Origin: Cladocopium goreaui
Lineage: Eukaryota > Sar > Dinophyceae > Suessiales > Symbiodiniaceae
Direction of reading: 5' to 3'
DNA length: 64,000 bases
Assembly (NCBI GenBank): GCA_947184155.2
Contig: CAMXCT020002648.1
Location: 1 to 64,000, forward strand
The notes under the pieces: model-generated
What the model saw: only the letters and a program-made list of their open reading frames with translations
What the model was told of the DNA's origin: nothing
Database searches by the model: none
Part shown: positions 53,623 through 63,726 of the stretch, in pieces
Numbering within the stretch: the first letter of the stretch is position 1
Layout: every line of letters begins with the position of its first letter
Position numbers and translations under genes: made by a program

Positions 53623-56235
53623 GGGATGGATGGGTCAAGTTACATATGAAATTGTCATAGGATGTCATAGGGGACCATCCATTCACCAACCAGCTGCTTT
53701 TGGGCCCCCAACCAGCTGCCAGGGCCAACAGCCAGGGCCAGCAATTCGCCATGAGCCTCGAGGCCAGGGCGAAAATCCCATGGAAAATCGCCATTTTTTC
53801 CCAGCGAAATCATGGTACCCTCCGGTAAACTAACATAACTATGGAAAATCACCATTTTTAATGGGAAAATCCACTATAAATGGCCATTTTCAATAGCTAC
53901 GTTAAATTGCCAGAGGGTAAATCATAGATTTCTTTCTATTTCTATGGGCAATTCTCGAAAAAGTGATGTAAGAATGACTTTTTAGGGTCCATCTGGACAC
54001 TGAGAAATAGATCAACAAATCAACCTCATTGAAGGCATAGATCTTCCCGATGAACGTGGAATAGAAATGATGGGAACACAACCAAACAAAACTATAGAAA
54101 CATGGACATGCAGAGCGGACCTGAGCTATCCTTAAATCATTTGAGGGTTTCCATACATGGGGAAATTCAATAGCTGGATGGTTCATAATGGAAAATGCCC
54201 CCAAAAAAATGGATGATGTAGGGGCCCTGTAGGGGTACTCCCATTTTAGGAATTTTCATTTAAAATATAGTTAAATGATGTTAATGGTTGTTCGCGTTTG
54301 AAAAATTGGTGACCCTGGAGTCGACATGATGGGAGATACCGACGTTAAGGACACGTTGGAGGTGTCTTAGGTGCTTTCATTTTGGCATCTCCAAAACATT
54401 CCCAAGGTGCTGCCAGGTGGTGTCCCCTATGTTGGTTTATAAAGTTCTTCCAAAAGCCTAGTGTTACTAGTTGTGTTCACCAAGCTAGCGGGGCACCGCT
54501 AAGAACGAGGCTTTCACAGGATGCAAAAGTGAAAACAATGGGAACATTCATACCAATATGCTCCATGTATATCCATGGTGCTGGTATATTTACCTACAAA
54601 ACTGGGTGATTTTTAAGGTGTAAATATGTTACCATATATAGCAGCACCATGGATCCGTCATGGGATATGGCGGATATGGAAACCTGTGAATCTGATGGTG
54701 GCAGCTTCTCCCATGGAATTCCGGTCAGGGTCAATGGGGGTATGGCGCGTTTTGGGGGGTTACCATTGTCTCCGTAGGAAATCATAGAAAATATATCAAA
54801 TCAATTTAGGTGTGTCTATTGAGACCCCTTAAGGTTGGATGTTTTGAAGCCAATTCTTGATGATCTTGATGGTTATGAATCATACCGTAAATCAAAGCAT
54901 GTGCCAAATCCTCATTTTCGGACGTGAACCGTCAGATGCTTTGCCTTGTGTCCAGTCGGAGCGCCGGATTCGCACTACGCCGGACTCCGCCGAGGTTGCG
55001 CTGAGCCCAAGCTATGGGTCACCAGTCGTGTCGCAAGAAAGGTCATGTGGGCAACCCACTCCAGCAATTCATGGGATGATGGGAAAATGCTGGAAAATTG
55101 CTGGGGATTACATATGTTTTTTCACATACATGGCATATCATGGCATTATATGAGGGCTTTTATCCAGTGATGTTGGTAAAGCCAATGATATATATATATA
55201 TATATATATGTATAATTACATATATATATATATATGTATAAACAACAAGCAAACTTGGGGATGATGCATACTATACCATCCAGAAAATTGGTGATGGCTT
55301 GGGGATGGTTTGTGGCATTGGGTTTACCACACTGATGGTATTTAGTTTGAAACCATCCATCTATTGAGTGCCAATAATTTTGAGCCACTGCCCATGGATA
55401 TCCCAAACATAAGGTACAGTATTGTACCCACTTTTTGAGCCTTGAACTATCTATCCACGACTCATAGATAAATTGTCAAGAAAAGGGTCAACCTAGACTA
55501 CCCAGACCCTTCAAATCCCCCCAAAAAAGATCAAAAAAGTGGTAAAAGTACGAAGATACTAAGATCATGGGGTAAAACCACTAAAACACCATTTCTAAAG
55601 CTACCTGGAGGGTCTATCACCCGCTGGGATTGGCACTGTGGGGTCCCCAAGAATCAGATATGATAGATATGTGGAGCACAGTACAATCTGTGGTAAGCCC
55701 CAAAAAGATGCTGAAGAGTGATATTTATCACCATTTTCATTCAGATTTGACGTTTCGGCATCTTTTTGGACGGTTACCACACATTGTCACATTCAACATG
55801 ACCAGTCTATCTGCATCTGGTCTTCAGTTTCGACTTTGACCCCATACCGGCGTACATCTTGAAGCAAGAAGTGCCTGAGTGTGAATTGTGACACCAAAAA
55901 TGAGAGGCTCGAAGAAAACACATGGCGCTTCCTGCAAATTGAAAGGCAAATCTTCTTCTGTTGATTCTCGGACGTTTTTTGATGGCCTAGATATTTGCTC
56001 ATGAATTTGTTGCGCAATCAGATATTCATCAGTGGCTTAATCTCGGTGGAAAACAGCTCAGCGAGACCTGCACGTTCCCCATAGGATGTTTTTCAACAAG
56101 GGTATACCGTAGGCTTTCGAGGAACATGGCCGCAAGAGAGGCACAGCCCATCTTTTTTCGGTCGCCTCTGGGCTCAGTAGGGCTGGGACCGCTCCTTGCT
56201 CGACTCCGTCCGCAGAGCAACAGAGGTTGGAGCAT
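42006..56235 (-). CDS. Unrecognised multi-exon protein
   Basis: Exons between 56.2 and 42.0 kb join in phase; junctions from 55000 to 44996 are all compatible. Features: basic VRIRRSDW, a Pro/Gly linker, FDMSLLWDGDGGSGFEH, Cys-rich HGCHRC, a hydrophobic segment LQWLSGGLGVYMAPML, helical Gln/Arg-rich LRQRQLLQIARVAEAAG, QIQQLATAILRGL and IVQVAQYAAYHLDEQ, then an acidic tail (VEDDEDDDLEE) and FIKVPTDPSTADYFGVK with stop. It lies 588 bp downstream of the Cys/Gly-rich gene. I do not recognise the family. The 3' part between 44.5 and 42.06 kb is incomplete. Confidence 0.6.
42094..42198. mobile_element. Family 1 element
   Basis: TACCCTCTAGTTATGTCAAA ... TTAGTTTACCAGAGGGTA, just upstream of the unknown gene's last exon. 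Confidence 0.8.
42681..42838 (-). CDS. GC-rich exon-like block with 62-bp tandem duplication
   Basis: Two perfect 62-bp copies (42681-42742, 42743-42804) in exon-like GC-rich sequence. One reading gives LRWASFEYIAVPPCQC per copy, but 62 is not a multiple of three, so the frame changes between copies (TALGVVRIHRSATV in one). Probably an exon of the unknown gene with unresolved edges. Confidence 0.4.
43584..43603 (-). CDS. Unknown gene exon 14, tentative
   Basis: A CAG acceptor and GC donor bracket RYETALG in a modest GC-rich patch; phase fits, support is weak. Confidence 0.25.
44028..44148. mobile_element. GTAAAACAATG-type inverted-repeat element
   Basis: TAATGCTAGTAAAGCAATGC and its complement flank a centre with CCACC/GGTGG-like steps. 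Confidence 0.7.
44335..44429. mobile_element. Family 3 element
   Basis: ACCCATAGGATCCATGTATG ... TACATGGATCCTATGAG. Confidence 0.8.
44491..44583 (-). CDS. Unknown gene exon 13, acidic
   Basis: Encodes LELEEAELETFEALTLLPP then AVEDDEDDDLEE; GT donor. The 5' edge is uncertain, since the frame stays open upstream. Confidence 0.6.
44996..45114 (-). CDS. Unknown gene exon 12
   Basis: Encodes ADTFGHFNSLTARGADSLAA and RFRSIVQVAQYAAYHLDEQ; GC donor after CAG. Confidence 0.8.
45608..45713. mobile_element. Degenerate family 1 element
   Basis: ATTTAACATAGCCATGG ... AACGTTTACCA; outer ends decayed. Confidence 0.5.
46027..46067 (-). CDS. Unknown gene exon 11
   Basis: Encodes RQIQQLATAILRGL; GC donor. 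Joins exons 10 and 12 in exact phase. Confidence 0.75.
47164..47268 (-). CDS. Unknown gene exon 10
   Basis: Encodes RLEHWGPAWLRQRQLLQIAR then VAEAAGNPTRYLQDA, helical and basic. GC donor. Confidence 0.8.
47918..48013. mobile_element. Degenerate family 1 element, CCGG right end
   Basis: GAAGCCATGGCCATAGAAAT ... GTTTACCAGGCCGGGTA. Confidence 0.55.
48137..48234 (-). CDS. Unknown gene exon 9, hydrophobic segment
   Basis: Encodes APMMLQWLSGGLGVYMAPML then QVNRALHQQMKP. Possible membrane or amphipathic helix. GC donor. Confidence 0.8.
48761..48864. mobile_element. Family 1 element, near-perfect palindrome
   Basis: Almost identical to the copy at 4021-4124 although 44 kb apart, so one of them moved recently. 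Confidence 0.85.
49951..50007 (-). CDS. Unknown gene exon 8
   Basis: Encodes TVRQMSSVPGSGGEYEALE; GT donor. Confidence 0.65.
50309..50538. mobile_element. Family 2 element interrupted by a GGATCC element
   Basis: CTGGTTGGTGGTGCAATAA then a full GGATCC element (50328-50431), then the rest of family 2 to CCAAACCACCAATCA. Confidence 0.8.
50690..50775. mobile_element. Family 3 element, variant centre
   Basis: CCCATAGGATCCATGTATGC ... CAGCACCATGGAGC; the centre is AAATCACCCAGTTTTGTAGG, shared with 54560-54665. Confidence 0.6.
51136..51155 (-). CDS. Unknown gene exon 7, 20-nt microexon
   Basis: Encodes SIRSSST; GC donor. Chosen because it is the only edge keeping phase with exons 6 and 8. Confidence 0.4.
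51233..51338. mobile_element. Family 5 element (GATGTTCATCC centre)
   Basis: GTCAAAACCTTGTACCCCTG ... GGTATTGATCCATACCC. Copies also at 7553-7662, 17445-17550 and 58426-58521. It makes up a third of a 284-nt intron of the unknown gene. Confidence 0.65.
51440..51475 (-). CDS. Unknown gene exon 6
   Basis: Encodes GVHGCHRCAALS; GC donor; the 293-nt intron above contains a GGATCC element. Confidence 0.55.
51502..51599. mobile_element. Family 3 element in a 293-nt intron
   Basis: TCCATAGGATCCATGGTGCT ... ACATGGATCCTATGGGTA. Confidence 0.85.
51769..51820 (-). CDS. Unknown gene exon 5
   Basis: Encodes FDMSLLWDGDGGSGFEH; GT donor; acceptor AG|T. Confidence 0.6.
52388..52445 (-). CDS. Unknown gene exon 4
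   Basis: Encodes SRATLECLGSHGSRFSRGG; GT donor. The 196-nt intron above is half made of one GGATCC inverted-repeat element. Confidence 0.6.
52471..52566. mobile_element. Family 3 element in a 196-nt intron
   Basis: ACCCATAGGATCCATGTATG ... CATGGATCCGTCATGGGT. Confidence 0.85.
52642..52735 (-). CDS. Unknown gene exon 3, Pro/Gly-rich
   Basis: Encodes GSAYAFLTPAPRELSPGPG and a further Gly/Pro-rich run. GC donor. The 2.2-kb intron above has five inverted-repeat elements. Confidence 0.55.
52804..52902. mobile_element. Family 3 element
   Basis: ACCCATAGGATCCATGGTGC ... CATGGATCCTATGGGGT. Confidence 0.85.
53816..53919. mobile_element. Family 1 element
   Basis: TACCCTCCGGTAAACTAACA ... TTAAATTGCCAGAGGGTA. 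Confidence 0.8.
54560..54665. mobile_element. Family 3 element, variant centre
   Basis: ATCCATGGTGCTGGTATATT ... CACCATGGATCCGTCATGGG. Confidence 0.65.
54945..55000 (-). CDS. Unknown gene exon 2
   Basis: Encodes ATSAESGVVRIRRSDWTQ; GC donor. A second open frame (NPALRLDT) also fits the phases. Confidence 0.55.
56195..56235 (-). CDS. Unknown gene, candidate first exon
   Basis: ATG then LQPLLLCGRSRA, GA donor, in phase with the next exon. GCCAG directly before ATG could be a spliced-leader or ordinary acceptor. Confidence 0.35.
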
Positions 56236-56730
56236 CTGGCAGAGCAATGGCCCAGTGTAGAAGAGCAACAACCCAGCTACCAACCATTTGAGCCTGTCCA
56301 AAAACATGGGGTATTATATATATATATACATCAGAATACAACATGAAATTCAATTATTGTTTGTTAGAAAACTGCCGGTCATCCCAATTCTGCCCAAAAA
56401 AAAACACCTATGACACATGGGGACCCTGCAAAGTGAAAAATACACCTGGCCGCGGTTTCCACCTGTTAATCGAAATCCTAAGGGTCCTTGGTCCTAGGAG
56501 TCTTAGGCACTGACATTTACAATGAAAGATCAAGGTATTGTAAATCGGAAACTATCCAACTAGAATCCCAGACCGCAAGGATTGCCATCAGATAGTGTGC
56601 TATATCATATCAAACATAGATCATATGAATCATATGTCATTAAACAAGACATTGTCCAAAGAAAGTTTGCCTCGCCAACATCATATGAATCGCTATAATT
56701 CGATCGCTATAGATTTCTTCCTACCTAGAC

Positions 56731-56815
56731 TCTAGACCCTCCAAGTACCTGAAAATAATGTTTTATCCGATAATCTTAGTACTTTTACCATTATTGGAGG
56801 GTACTTGAAGGATAT
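56731..56815. other. Inverted repeat between two genes
   Basis: AGACCCTCCAAGTACC and its partner GGAGGGTACTTGAAGG flank 50 bp, ten bases past the Cys/Gly gene stop. The motif CCTCCAAGTA also recurs singly (6906, 12567, 13694). The 588-bp gap between the genes otherwise shows nothing. Confidence 0.45.
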
Positions 56816-56823
56816 TTCCCATG

Positions 56824-57337
56824 TCATGCAGAGGTATCGCCTGAAGTTGATCCATTGCCACCGGCACATCCGCCGTTGCCGCAGCAGCCGCCACATCCAC
56901 CATCACAACCATTGCAGCTGCCGCAGCCAGTGCAACCGCACGGACCGCAGCCGCAGGAGCCACAACCACAGCCCCCGCAACCACCACAGCCACAACAGCC
57001 ACAACCTCCACAACCTCCGCAGCCACAGCCACCACACCCCCCGCAGCCACCGCAACCACATCCTCCACAGCCACAGCCGCAACCGCCACAACCACAGTTG
57101 CAACCACATCCACAGCAGGGGCCGCAATTTCCACAGCCGCAATTTCCGCAGCCGCAATTTCCGCAGCCGCAGTTTCCGCAACCTCCGCAAGTTCCACAGC
57201 CGCTGCAATTTCCGCAGCCGGGACAATTGCCACAGCACCCGCAACCGCTGCAGCCACAGTTGCCACAGTTGCCACAGCCACAGGAACTGCTACAACTCCC
57301 ACATCCACCGCAGCTACCACAACCGCATCCTCCGCAC
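56824..57337 (-). CDS. Cys/Gly-rich exon B, terminal
   Basis: A 514-nt exon, by far the longest in the window. Cys/Gly repeat with Asn, Ser and a few Pro, then STSGDTSA and TGA at 56826-56824. The 321-nt intron above shares GTGCGG at both ends, so its exact cut is ambiguous by six bases. Confidence 0.75.
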
Positions 57338-60300
57338 CTCAGTCGTGCTCCATGGCACGCAAGTGGTAAGCAGCAAGAAGCTTGAAGGACTGTTGAACAT
57401 GCCCGACAATATCCAGTGAAGATCTTTGGATGGTTGAAAAAGTATATGCATATTCTCAGCGCTTTCCTTCTCTATCCTGTTTGTTTGGAGGGTTTATATT
57501 TATATTTTATATTATTTTATATATAATTATAGTTTGAAGTTTGTGCAGATTCTGTGCTGCTTCCTTGCAGCTGTGACAGGGCTCAAGGTCATAGATGGAG
57601 AAGATTCAGCGTGCTTAGGATGCTGCGCATGAGGACCTGGGAGCTCTGGGCCCCGCACCCGCCGCAAGGGCAGCCGCAACCACCGCAACATCCACAGCCG
57701 CAGTTGCCACAGCCACCGCAACCACCGCAGCCACCGCAGCCACCGCAGCCACCGCAGCCACCACAGCTACCGCAGCCACCGCAGCCGCAGCCGCAACCGC
57801 CGCAGCCTCCGCAGCCACAGTTGCTTCCACAGCTGCCGCCCTTTCCGCAGCCACCCATCATCATAGGGTTCATGCCTCTTATGGCTGTATGGTTATAGAG
57901 GTCTAGGGCCAAACCCACAAAAAGGAATTACATAATCACAAAGAAAATATATGGTTGACACCGCCTTTGTGGAGGGTCTGAAGGTCTTGACTCGCATCCA
58001 TTTATAGCCATGAGATCCACAGTTTTTAGGACAGGATAGGTATCAAATTGAAAGACCCCTCTGGAATCGCCCCCTTGGCCTACAAGGCATGTATTCATGT
58101 ATTGCTGTCCATGCTGTCCAATCATCAAATATCAATCTTCCACAGAATCCACATGAAATTCATGTCATGAATGGCAAAAAACGGCCGCTGCAATGGTCCA
58201 CTTCATGGCCAGGTAGCCCATCATCATCGGCATCATGCTCATCATGGCCTGAGGCTCAACCCCCCGAAACTGGTCGTATCGTGGCGATGTGTGTGGGTGT
58301 GTCACGGTTGAAACCAATGAAGCTACCATCATTTTGTATCGTTTTTTTATGGGGGGAAGATGAATCACTTTGGAGTACAGTACTTGGGGCTGCAGTTCAG
58401 TTTCAAGTGGGTTATATGGGGATGGGTCAAAACCCTGGTACCTAGTGAACCCCAAAATGTCTGGTAAATGGATGTTCATCCAACTAAAAATGTATCTATA
58501 GGTATTGACCCATACCCATATAAGTTACAGTATATATTATATACCCAAAATTATAAGGGTTATGTCCCAATTTATGGAAATGATTCCCATAGTTATGCCC
58601 ATCAAGAACCCCAACTGCACCCTCATTGAATCAAACGGGGCATCCTTGAGCCATGAATTGTTGGAACCAAAAAACCTGAATTCTTCTCGAGAACACCCAA
58701 GTCTGCTGGGTTCAACTTTCAGCTCCAAAAAATATTGAAGTTGATTGCGGTTCATCATTCAAAATAGAGCTGTTTCCAGCAGGCCGCGATTGATGCCTGT
58801 TGTGCTCATCAAAGGGGTGATATGTCCCATCCCCCCTGACCGATGTTGGGGTTTTTCAGTCCCCCGTGTTATTAAAAAAAAAAAAAAACACGGTCATGAA
58901 GATTGCCAACTGAGCCATAAAAAACAGCGCTATCCCATTCTATTGATTATTGGTTGGTTAGTTCATATTCCTATTTCGGACGTTTGATGACACCAGAGAG
59001 TATCAAGAATGAGGACTAGAATCAGGACTGGGGATGAAAATGGGAATATTATGGGATATGTATATATATATATATACACCTACAAAGATCAACCAGATTG
59101 ATGTACGGTGGATGAGCTACATATCAGATAGTTAAAAGTGATTGTTGGATTTAGATAGTTAACAGTGGTTAGTAGTATTGAAAAGTAAAACCATCAGAAA
59201 CATAGCAAATTTCATCTGGAATATACCCAAATATATACTTTGGATGATGTGTCATTTATATGTGAACAATGTGGGTAAAACAATGTCATAAACTATCCCC
59301 CAGTCATCACAAATTTTATAGGTGGTATGTTTACCATTCCCAGTCATGGGTAGTTTATGACATTGTTTTACCCACATGATTCAGTATTGGTGGTTATTAA
59401 TGATTCTAAAATGGTTAATGATGATTCAACGGTGATTAATTAATGGTGATTATATGTGACTATGGCATTGTTTTACCCACATTATTCGGTATTAGTGGCT
59501 ATTGATGATTCTAGAATGGTTAATGATGATTCAATGGTGATTAATTCATGGTGATTATATGTGATTATGGCATTGTTTTACCCACATTATTCAGTATTAG
59601 TGGTTATTGAAAAATTCTAGAATGGTTAATGATGATTCAAAGCTGATTAATTAATGGTGATTATATGTGATTATGGCATTGTTTTACCGACATTATGCAG
59701 TATTAGTGGTTATTGATGATTCTAGAATGGTTAATCATGATTCAATGGTGACTAATTAATGGTGATTATATGTGATTATGGCATTGTTTTACCCACATTA
59801 TTCAGTATTCGTGGTTATTGATGATTCTAGAATGGTTAATGATGATTCAATGGTGACTAATTAATGGTGATTATATGTGATTATGGCATTGTTTTACCCC
59901 ATATTATGCAGTATTAGTGGTTATTGATGATTCTAGAATGGTTAGTGATGATTCAATGGTGACTAATTAATTGTGATTATATGTGATTATGGCATTGTTT
60001 TACCCACATATGATTGAAGAATGGTTAATGATGATTCAATGGTGATTAATTAATGGTGATTATATGTGATTATGGCATTGTTTTACCACATTATTCAGTA
60101 TTAGTGGTTTTTGATGATTCTAGAATGGTTAATCATGATTCAATGGTGATTAATTAATGGTGATGATATGTGATTATGGCATTGTTTTACCCACATTATT
60201 CAGTATTCGTGGTTATCATGATTCTAGAATGGTAAATGATGATTCAATGGTGATTAATTAATGGTGATTATATGTGATTATGACATTGTTTTACCCACAT

Positions 60301-63300
60301 GATTCAGTATTCGCGGTTATTAATGATTCTAGAATGGTTAATGATGATTCAACGGTGATTAATTAATGGTGATTAAATGTGACTATGGCATTGTTTTACC
60401 CACATTATTCAGTATTCGTGGTTATTGATGATTCTAGAATGGTTAATGATGATTCAATGGTGATTAATTCATGGTGATTATATGTGATCATGGCATTGTT
60501 TTACCCACATTATTAAGTATTCGTGGTTATTGCTGATTCTAGAATGGTTAATGATGATTCAATGCTGATTAATTAATGGTTATTATATGTGATTATTGCA
60601 TTGTTTTACCCACATTATTCAGTATTAGTGGTTTTTGATGATTCTAGAATGGTTAATCATGATTCAATGGTGATTAATTAATGGTGATTATATGTGATTA
60701 TGGCATTGCTTTACCCACATGATTCAGTATTAGTGGTTATTGATGATTCTAGAATGGTTAATCATGATTCAATGGTGACTAATTAATGGTGATTATATGT
60801 GATTATGGCATTGTTTTACCCACATTATTCAGTATTTGTGGTTATTGATGATTCTAGAATGGTTAATGATGATTCAATGGTGACTAATTAATGGTGATTA
60901 TATGTGATTATGGCATTGTTTTACCCCACATTATGCAGTACTAGTGGTTATTGATGACTGTAGAATGGTTAATGATGATTCAATGGTGATTAATTAATGG
61001 TGATTATATGTGATTATGGCATTGTTTTACCCACATGATTCAGTATTCGTGGTTATTGCTGATTCTAGAATGGTTAATCATGATTCAATGGTGATTAATT
61101 AATGGTGATTATATGTGATTATGGCATTGTTTTACCCACATTATTCAGTATTCGTGGTTATCGATGATTCTAGAATGGTTAATGATGATTCAATGGTGAT
61201 TAATTCATGGTGATTATATGTGATTATGGCATTGTTTTACCCACATTATTCAGTATTCGTGGTTATTGATGATTCTAGAATGGTTAATCATGATTCAATG
61301 GTGATTAATTAATGGTGATTATATGTGATTATGGCATTGCTTTACCCACATGATTCAGTATTAGTGGTTATTGATGATTCTAGAATGGTTAATCATGATT
61401 CAATGGTGACTAATTAATGGTGCTTATATGTGATTATGGCATTGTTTTACCCACATTATTCAGTATTTGTGGTTATTGATGATTCTAGAATGGTTAATGA
61501 TGATTCAATGGTGACTAATTAATGGTGATTATATGTGATTATGGCATTGTTTTACCCACATTATTCAGTATTCGTGGTTATCGATGATTCTAGAATGGTT
61601 AATGATGATTCAATGGTGATTAATTAATGGTGATTATATGTGATTATGGCATTGTTTTACCCACATTATTCAGTATTCGTGGTTATTGATGATTCTAGAA
61701 TGGTTAATGATGATTCAACTAATTAATGGTGATTATATGTGATTATGGCATTGCTTTGTGATTAGTATTCGTGGTTATTGTGATTCTAGAATGGTTAATG
61801 ATGATTCAATGTGTTTTAATGGTGATTATATGTGATTATGGCATTGTTTTACCCACATTATTCAGTATTAGTGGTTTTTGATGATTCTAGAATGGTTAAT
61901 GATGATTCAATGGTGATTAATTAATGGTGATTATATGTGATTATGGCATTGTTTTTACCCACCACATTTTTCAGTATTAGTGGTTATTGTGATTCTAGAT
62001 GGTTAATGATGATTCAATGGTGACTAATTAATGGTGATTATATGTGATTATGGCATTGTTTTACCCACATTATTCAGTATTCGTGGTTATTGATGATTCT
62101 AGAATGGTTAATGATGATTCAATGGTGACTAATTAATGGTGATTATATGTGATTATGGCATTGTTTTACCCACATTATTCAGTATTCGTGGTTATCGATG
62201 ATTCTAGAATGGTTAATGATGATTCAATGGTGACTAATTAATGGTGATTATATGTGATTATGGCATTGTTTTACCCACATTATTCAGTATTCGTGGTTAT
62301 TGATGATTCTAGAATGGTTAATGATGATTCAATGGTGATTAATTCACGGTGATTATATGTGATTATGGCATTGTTTTACCCACATTTTTCAGTATTAGTG
62401 GTTTTTGATGATTCTAGAATGGTTAATGATGATTCAATGGTGATTAATTAATGGTGATTATATGTGATTATGGCATTGTTTTACCCACATTATTCAGTAT
62501 TCGTGGTTATTGATGATTCTAGAATGGTTAATGATGATTCATTGGTGACTAATTAATGGTGATTATATGTGATTATGGCATTGTTTTACCCACATTATTC
62601 AGTATTTGTGGTTATTGATGATTCTAGTTTTAGCCACATGAACCATCCGGCCTTCATCATGTTGCCCATCTTCTCATTCCCCTCATGGCTTTCTTTGGAG
62701 GGCGTCGCGGCGTCATTCCCAGCGCGTTCGCCAGCGTCAGAGGGACCTGAAGTCGTCACAGTGCGCCCCCGACGCTTCGATAGCTAGGTGGCTGTGTTTG
62801 CCTAGATGAATAAACTCCGGTTGCTCATATCGAGGTAATATAAACCTATAGATATGATAGATAAACCAGAAATAGGAAAACCTACTCTGGTTTACCTATC
62901 TACAATGAACTATAGATATAATCATATAGATATATCTAGAGTTCATGGTAAATATATCTTAGTTTATTGTAGATATAGTGATTCACCCAATAACCACAGG
63001 ATGTTTATGGTAGATATATCTACTGAATTCTATTGATGGGTTAATTCAACTTAAGGTTTTATGAGATAGATCTATAGTTCATGGATTTATAAACTAACTT
63101 TTTGCTGGCCAAAAATTACAGTCCTTCCATGTCATTCCCACATCCTAACAATCATTCCCACGACCTCTCACGGTGTGAGGTTGTGAGAATTCATCCAGTA
63201 TCATGAAGTATGTTGAAATTAGGGGCCCAATTTGCAATTCACATCATTTCATATGAAATTTACAGATTTGCTGAAATATGTCTTGCAAATTTGCCTTACA

Positions 63301-63726
63301 TATTTGCCTTTGGACCCCGTAGTTTGAAATATATATATATATATCAGCATATTTCATCATACAATTTACTATAATGCCATAAGTAGGCCCTTGAAGAAAG
63401 CCAACAAAGAAATCCCAACTGGCCAAAATACCTTAATTCATTGGACCAGATTTTTGGCATTTCGATGGTGATCCTGGAAATAGCCGTCATCCCCGACATC
63501 GTACAAATTGACATGTTCAGCAAATCCATGGCTGCCGATTTAGTCCAAAAATACATCTTATTAGCCCATATTTTTTGGGTGAATGTTTACATAGATGTGG
63601 AGCTTACCCACCATTTCTAGATGATTTTCCGGTTTTCCCCCATGGCTCCTCAGCTGGCAGCTGGGCTATCCTGGCCCTGCATCGCAGCTGCCGCCTTCAA
63701 GCAACGAGCACAGCTGCGAGTCGCAG
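56824..63726 (-). CDS. Met-rich then Cys/Gly-rich repeat protein, 3' part of gene
   Basis: Five exons join in phase to 304 codons ending TGA. Order: a Cys-containing segment (exon 1, tentative), a polar linker, a Met-rich tract ([17 protein letters not shown]), then about 235 residues built of GC, GGC, GNC and CGC steps, ending [12 protein letters not shown]. The coding strand is shown by codons: Gly uses all four third bases and Cys mixes TGC/TGT, with no TGA or TGG in the Cys/Gly frame until the stop. The Pro/Gln-rich plus-strand frame is a shadow. It could be a metal-binding (metallothionein-like) or disulfide-rich structural protein; no family recognised. The 5' end lies above 63.7 kb. 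Confidence 0.7.
57659..57875 (-). CDS. Cys/Gly-rich exon A
   Basis: Encodes [20 protein letters not shown] followed by CGGCGG-type repeats to CPCGG. The donor GTGCGG is repeated at the next acceptor. If the upstream exons are wrong, the ATG at 57873 could be the start. Confidence 0.75.
58218..58248 (-). CDS. Cys/Gly gene exon, Met-rich
   Basis: Encodes [10 protein letters not shown] plus G; GC donor. Joins the neighbours into one Met-rich tract. Confidence 0.6.
59270..59380. mobile_element. GTAAAACAATG inverted-repeat element beside the satellite
   Basis: ATGTGGGTAAAACAATGTCA at one end and its complement TGACATTGTTTTACCCACAT at the other. The satellite unit contains this terminal sequence. 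Confidence 0.75.
59390..62640. repeat. About 105-bp tandem satellite, roughly 31 units
   Basis: Units share GATTCTAGAATGGTTAATGA, TGGTGATTATATGTGATTAT and GGCATTGTTTTACCCACATT, with few substitutions and some shortened units (about 60010, 61730-61850). It fills most of an intron of the Cys/Gly gene. Confidence 0.92.
62652..62746 (-). CDS. Cys/Gly gene exon, polar then Met-rich
   Basis: Encodes [20 protein letters not shown] then [13 protein letters not shown] donor. The 4.4-kb intron below holds the 105-bp satellite. Confidence 0.65.
63671..63726 (-). CDS. Cys/Gly gene, tentative upstream exon
   Basis: Encodes [20 protein letters not shown] donor; phase fits the next exon. A plus-strand frame is also open, so confidence is low. 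Confidence 0.35.

Noticed and set aside
56855-57385. Plus-strand Pro/Gln-rich protein (and the similar one at 57554-57898)
   Set aside because: Proline codons there are almost all CCA/CCG, as expected from Cys codons TGY on the other strand, and the minus Cys/Gly frame splices in phase.
59390-62640. CRISPR array
   Set aside because: Units are tandem and nearly identical throughout, with no variable spacers.
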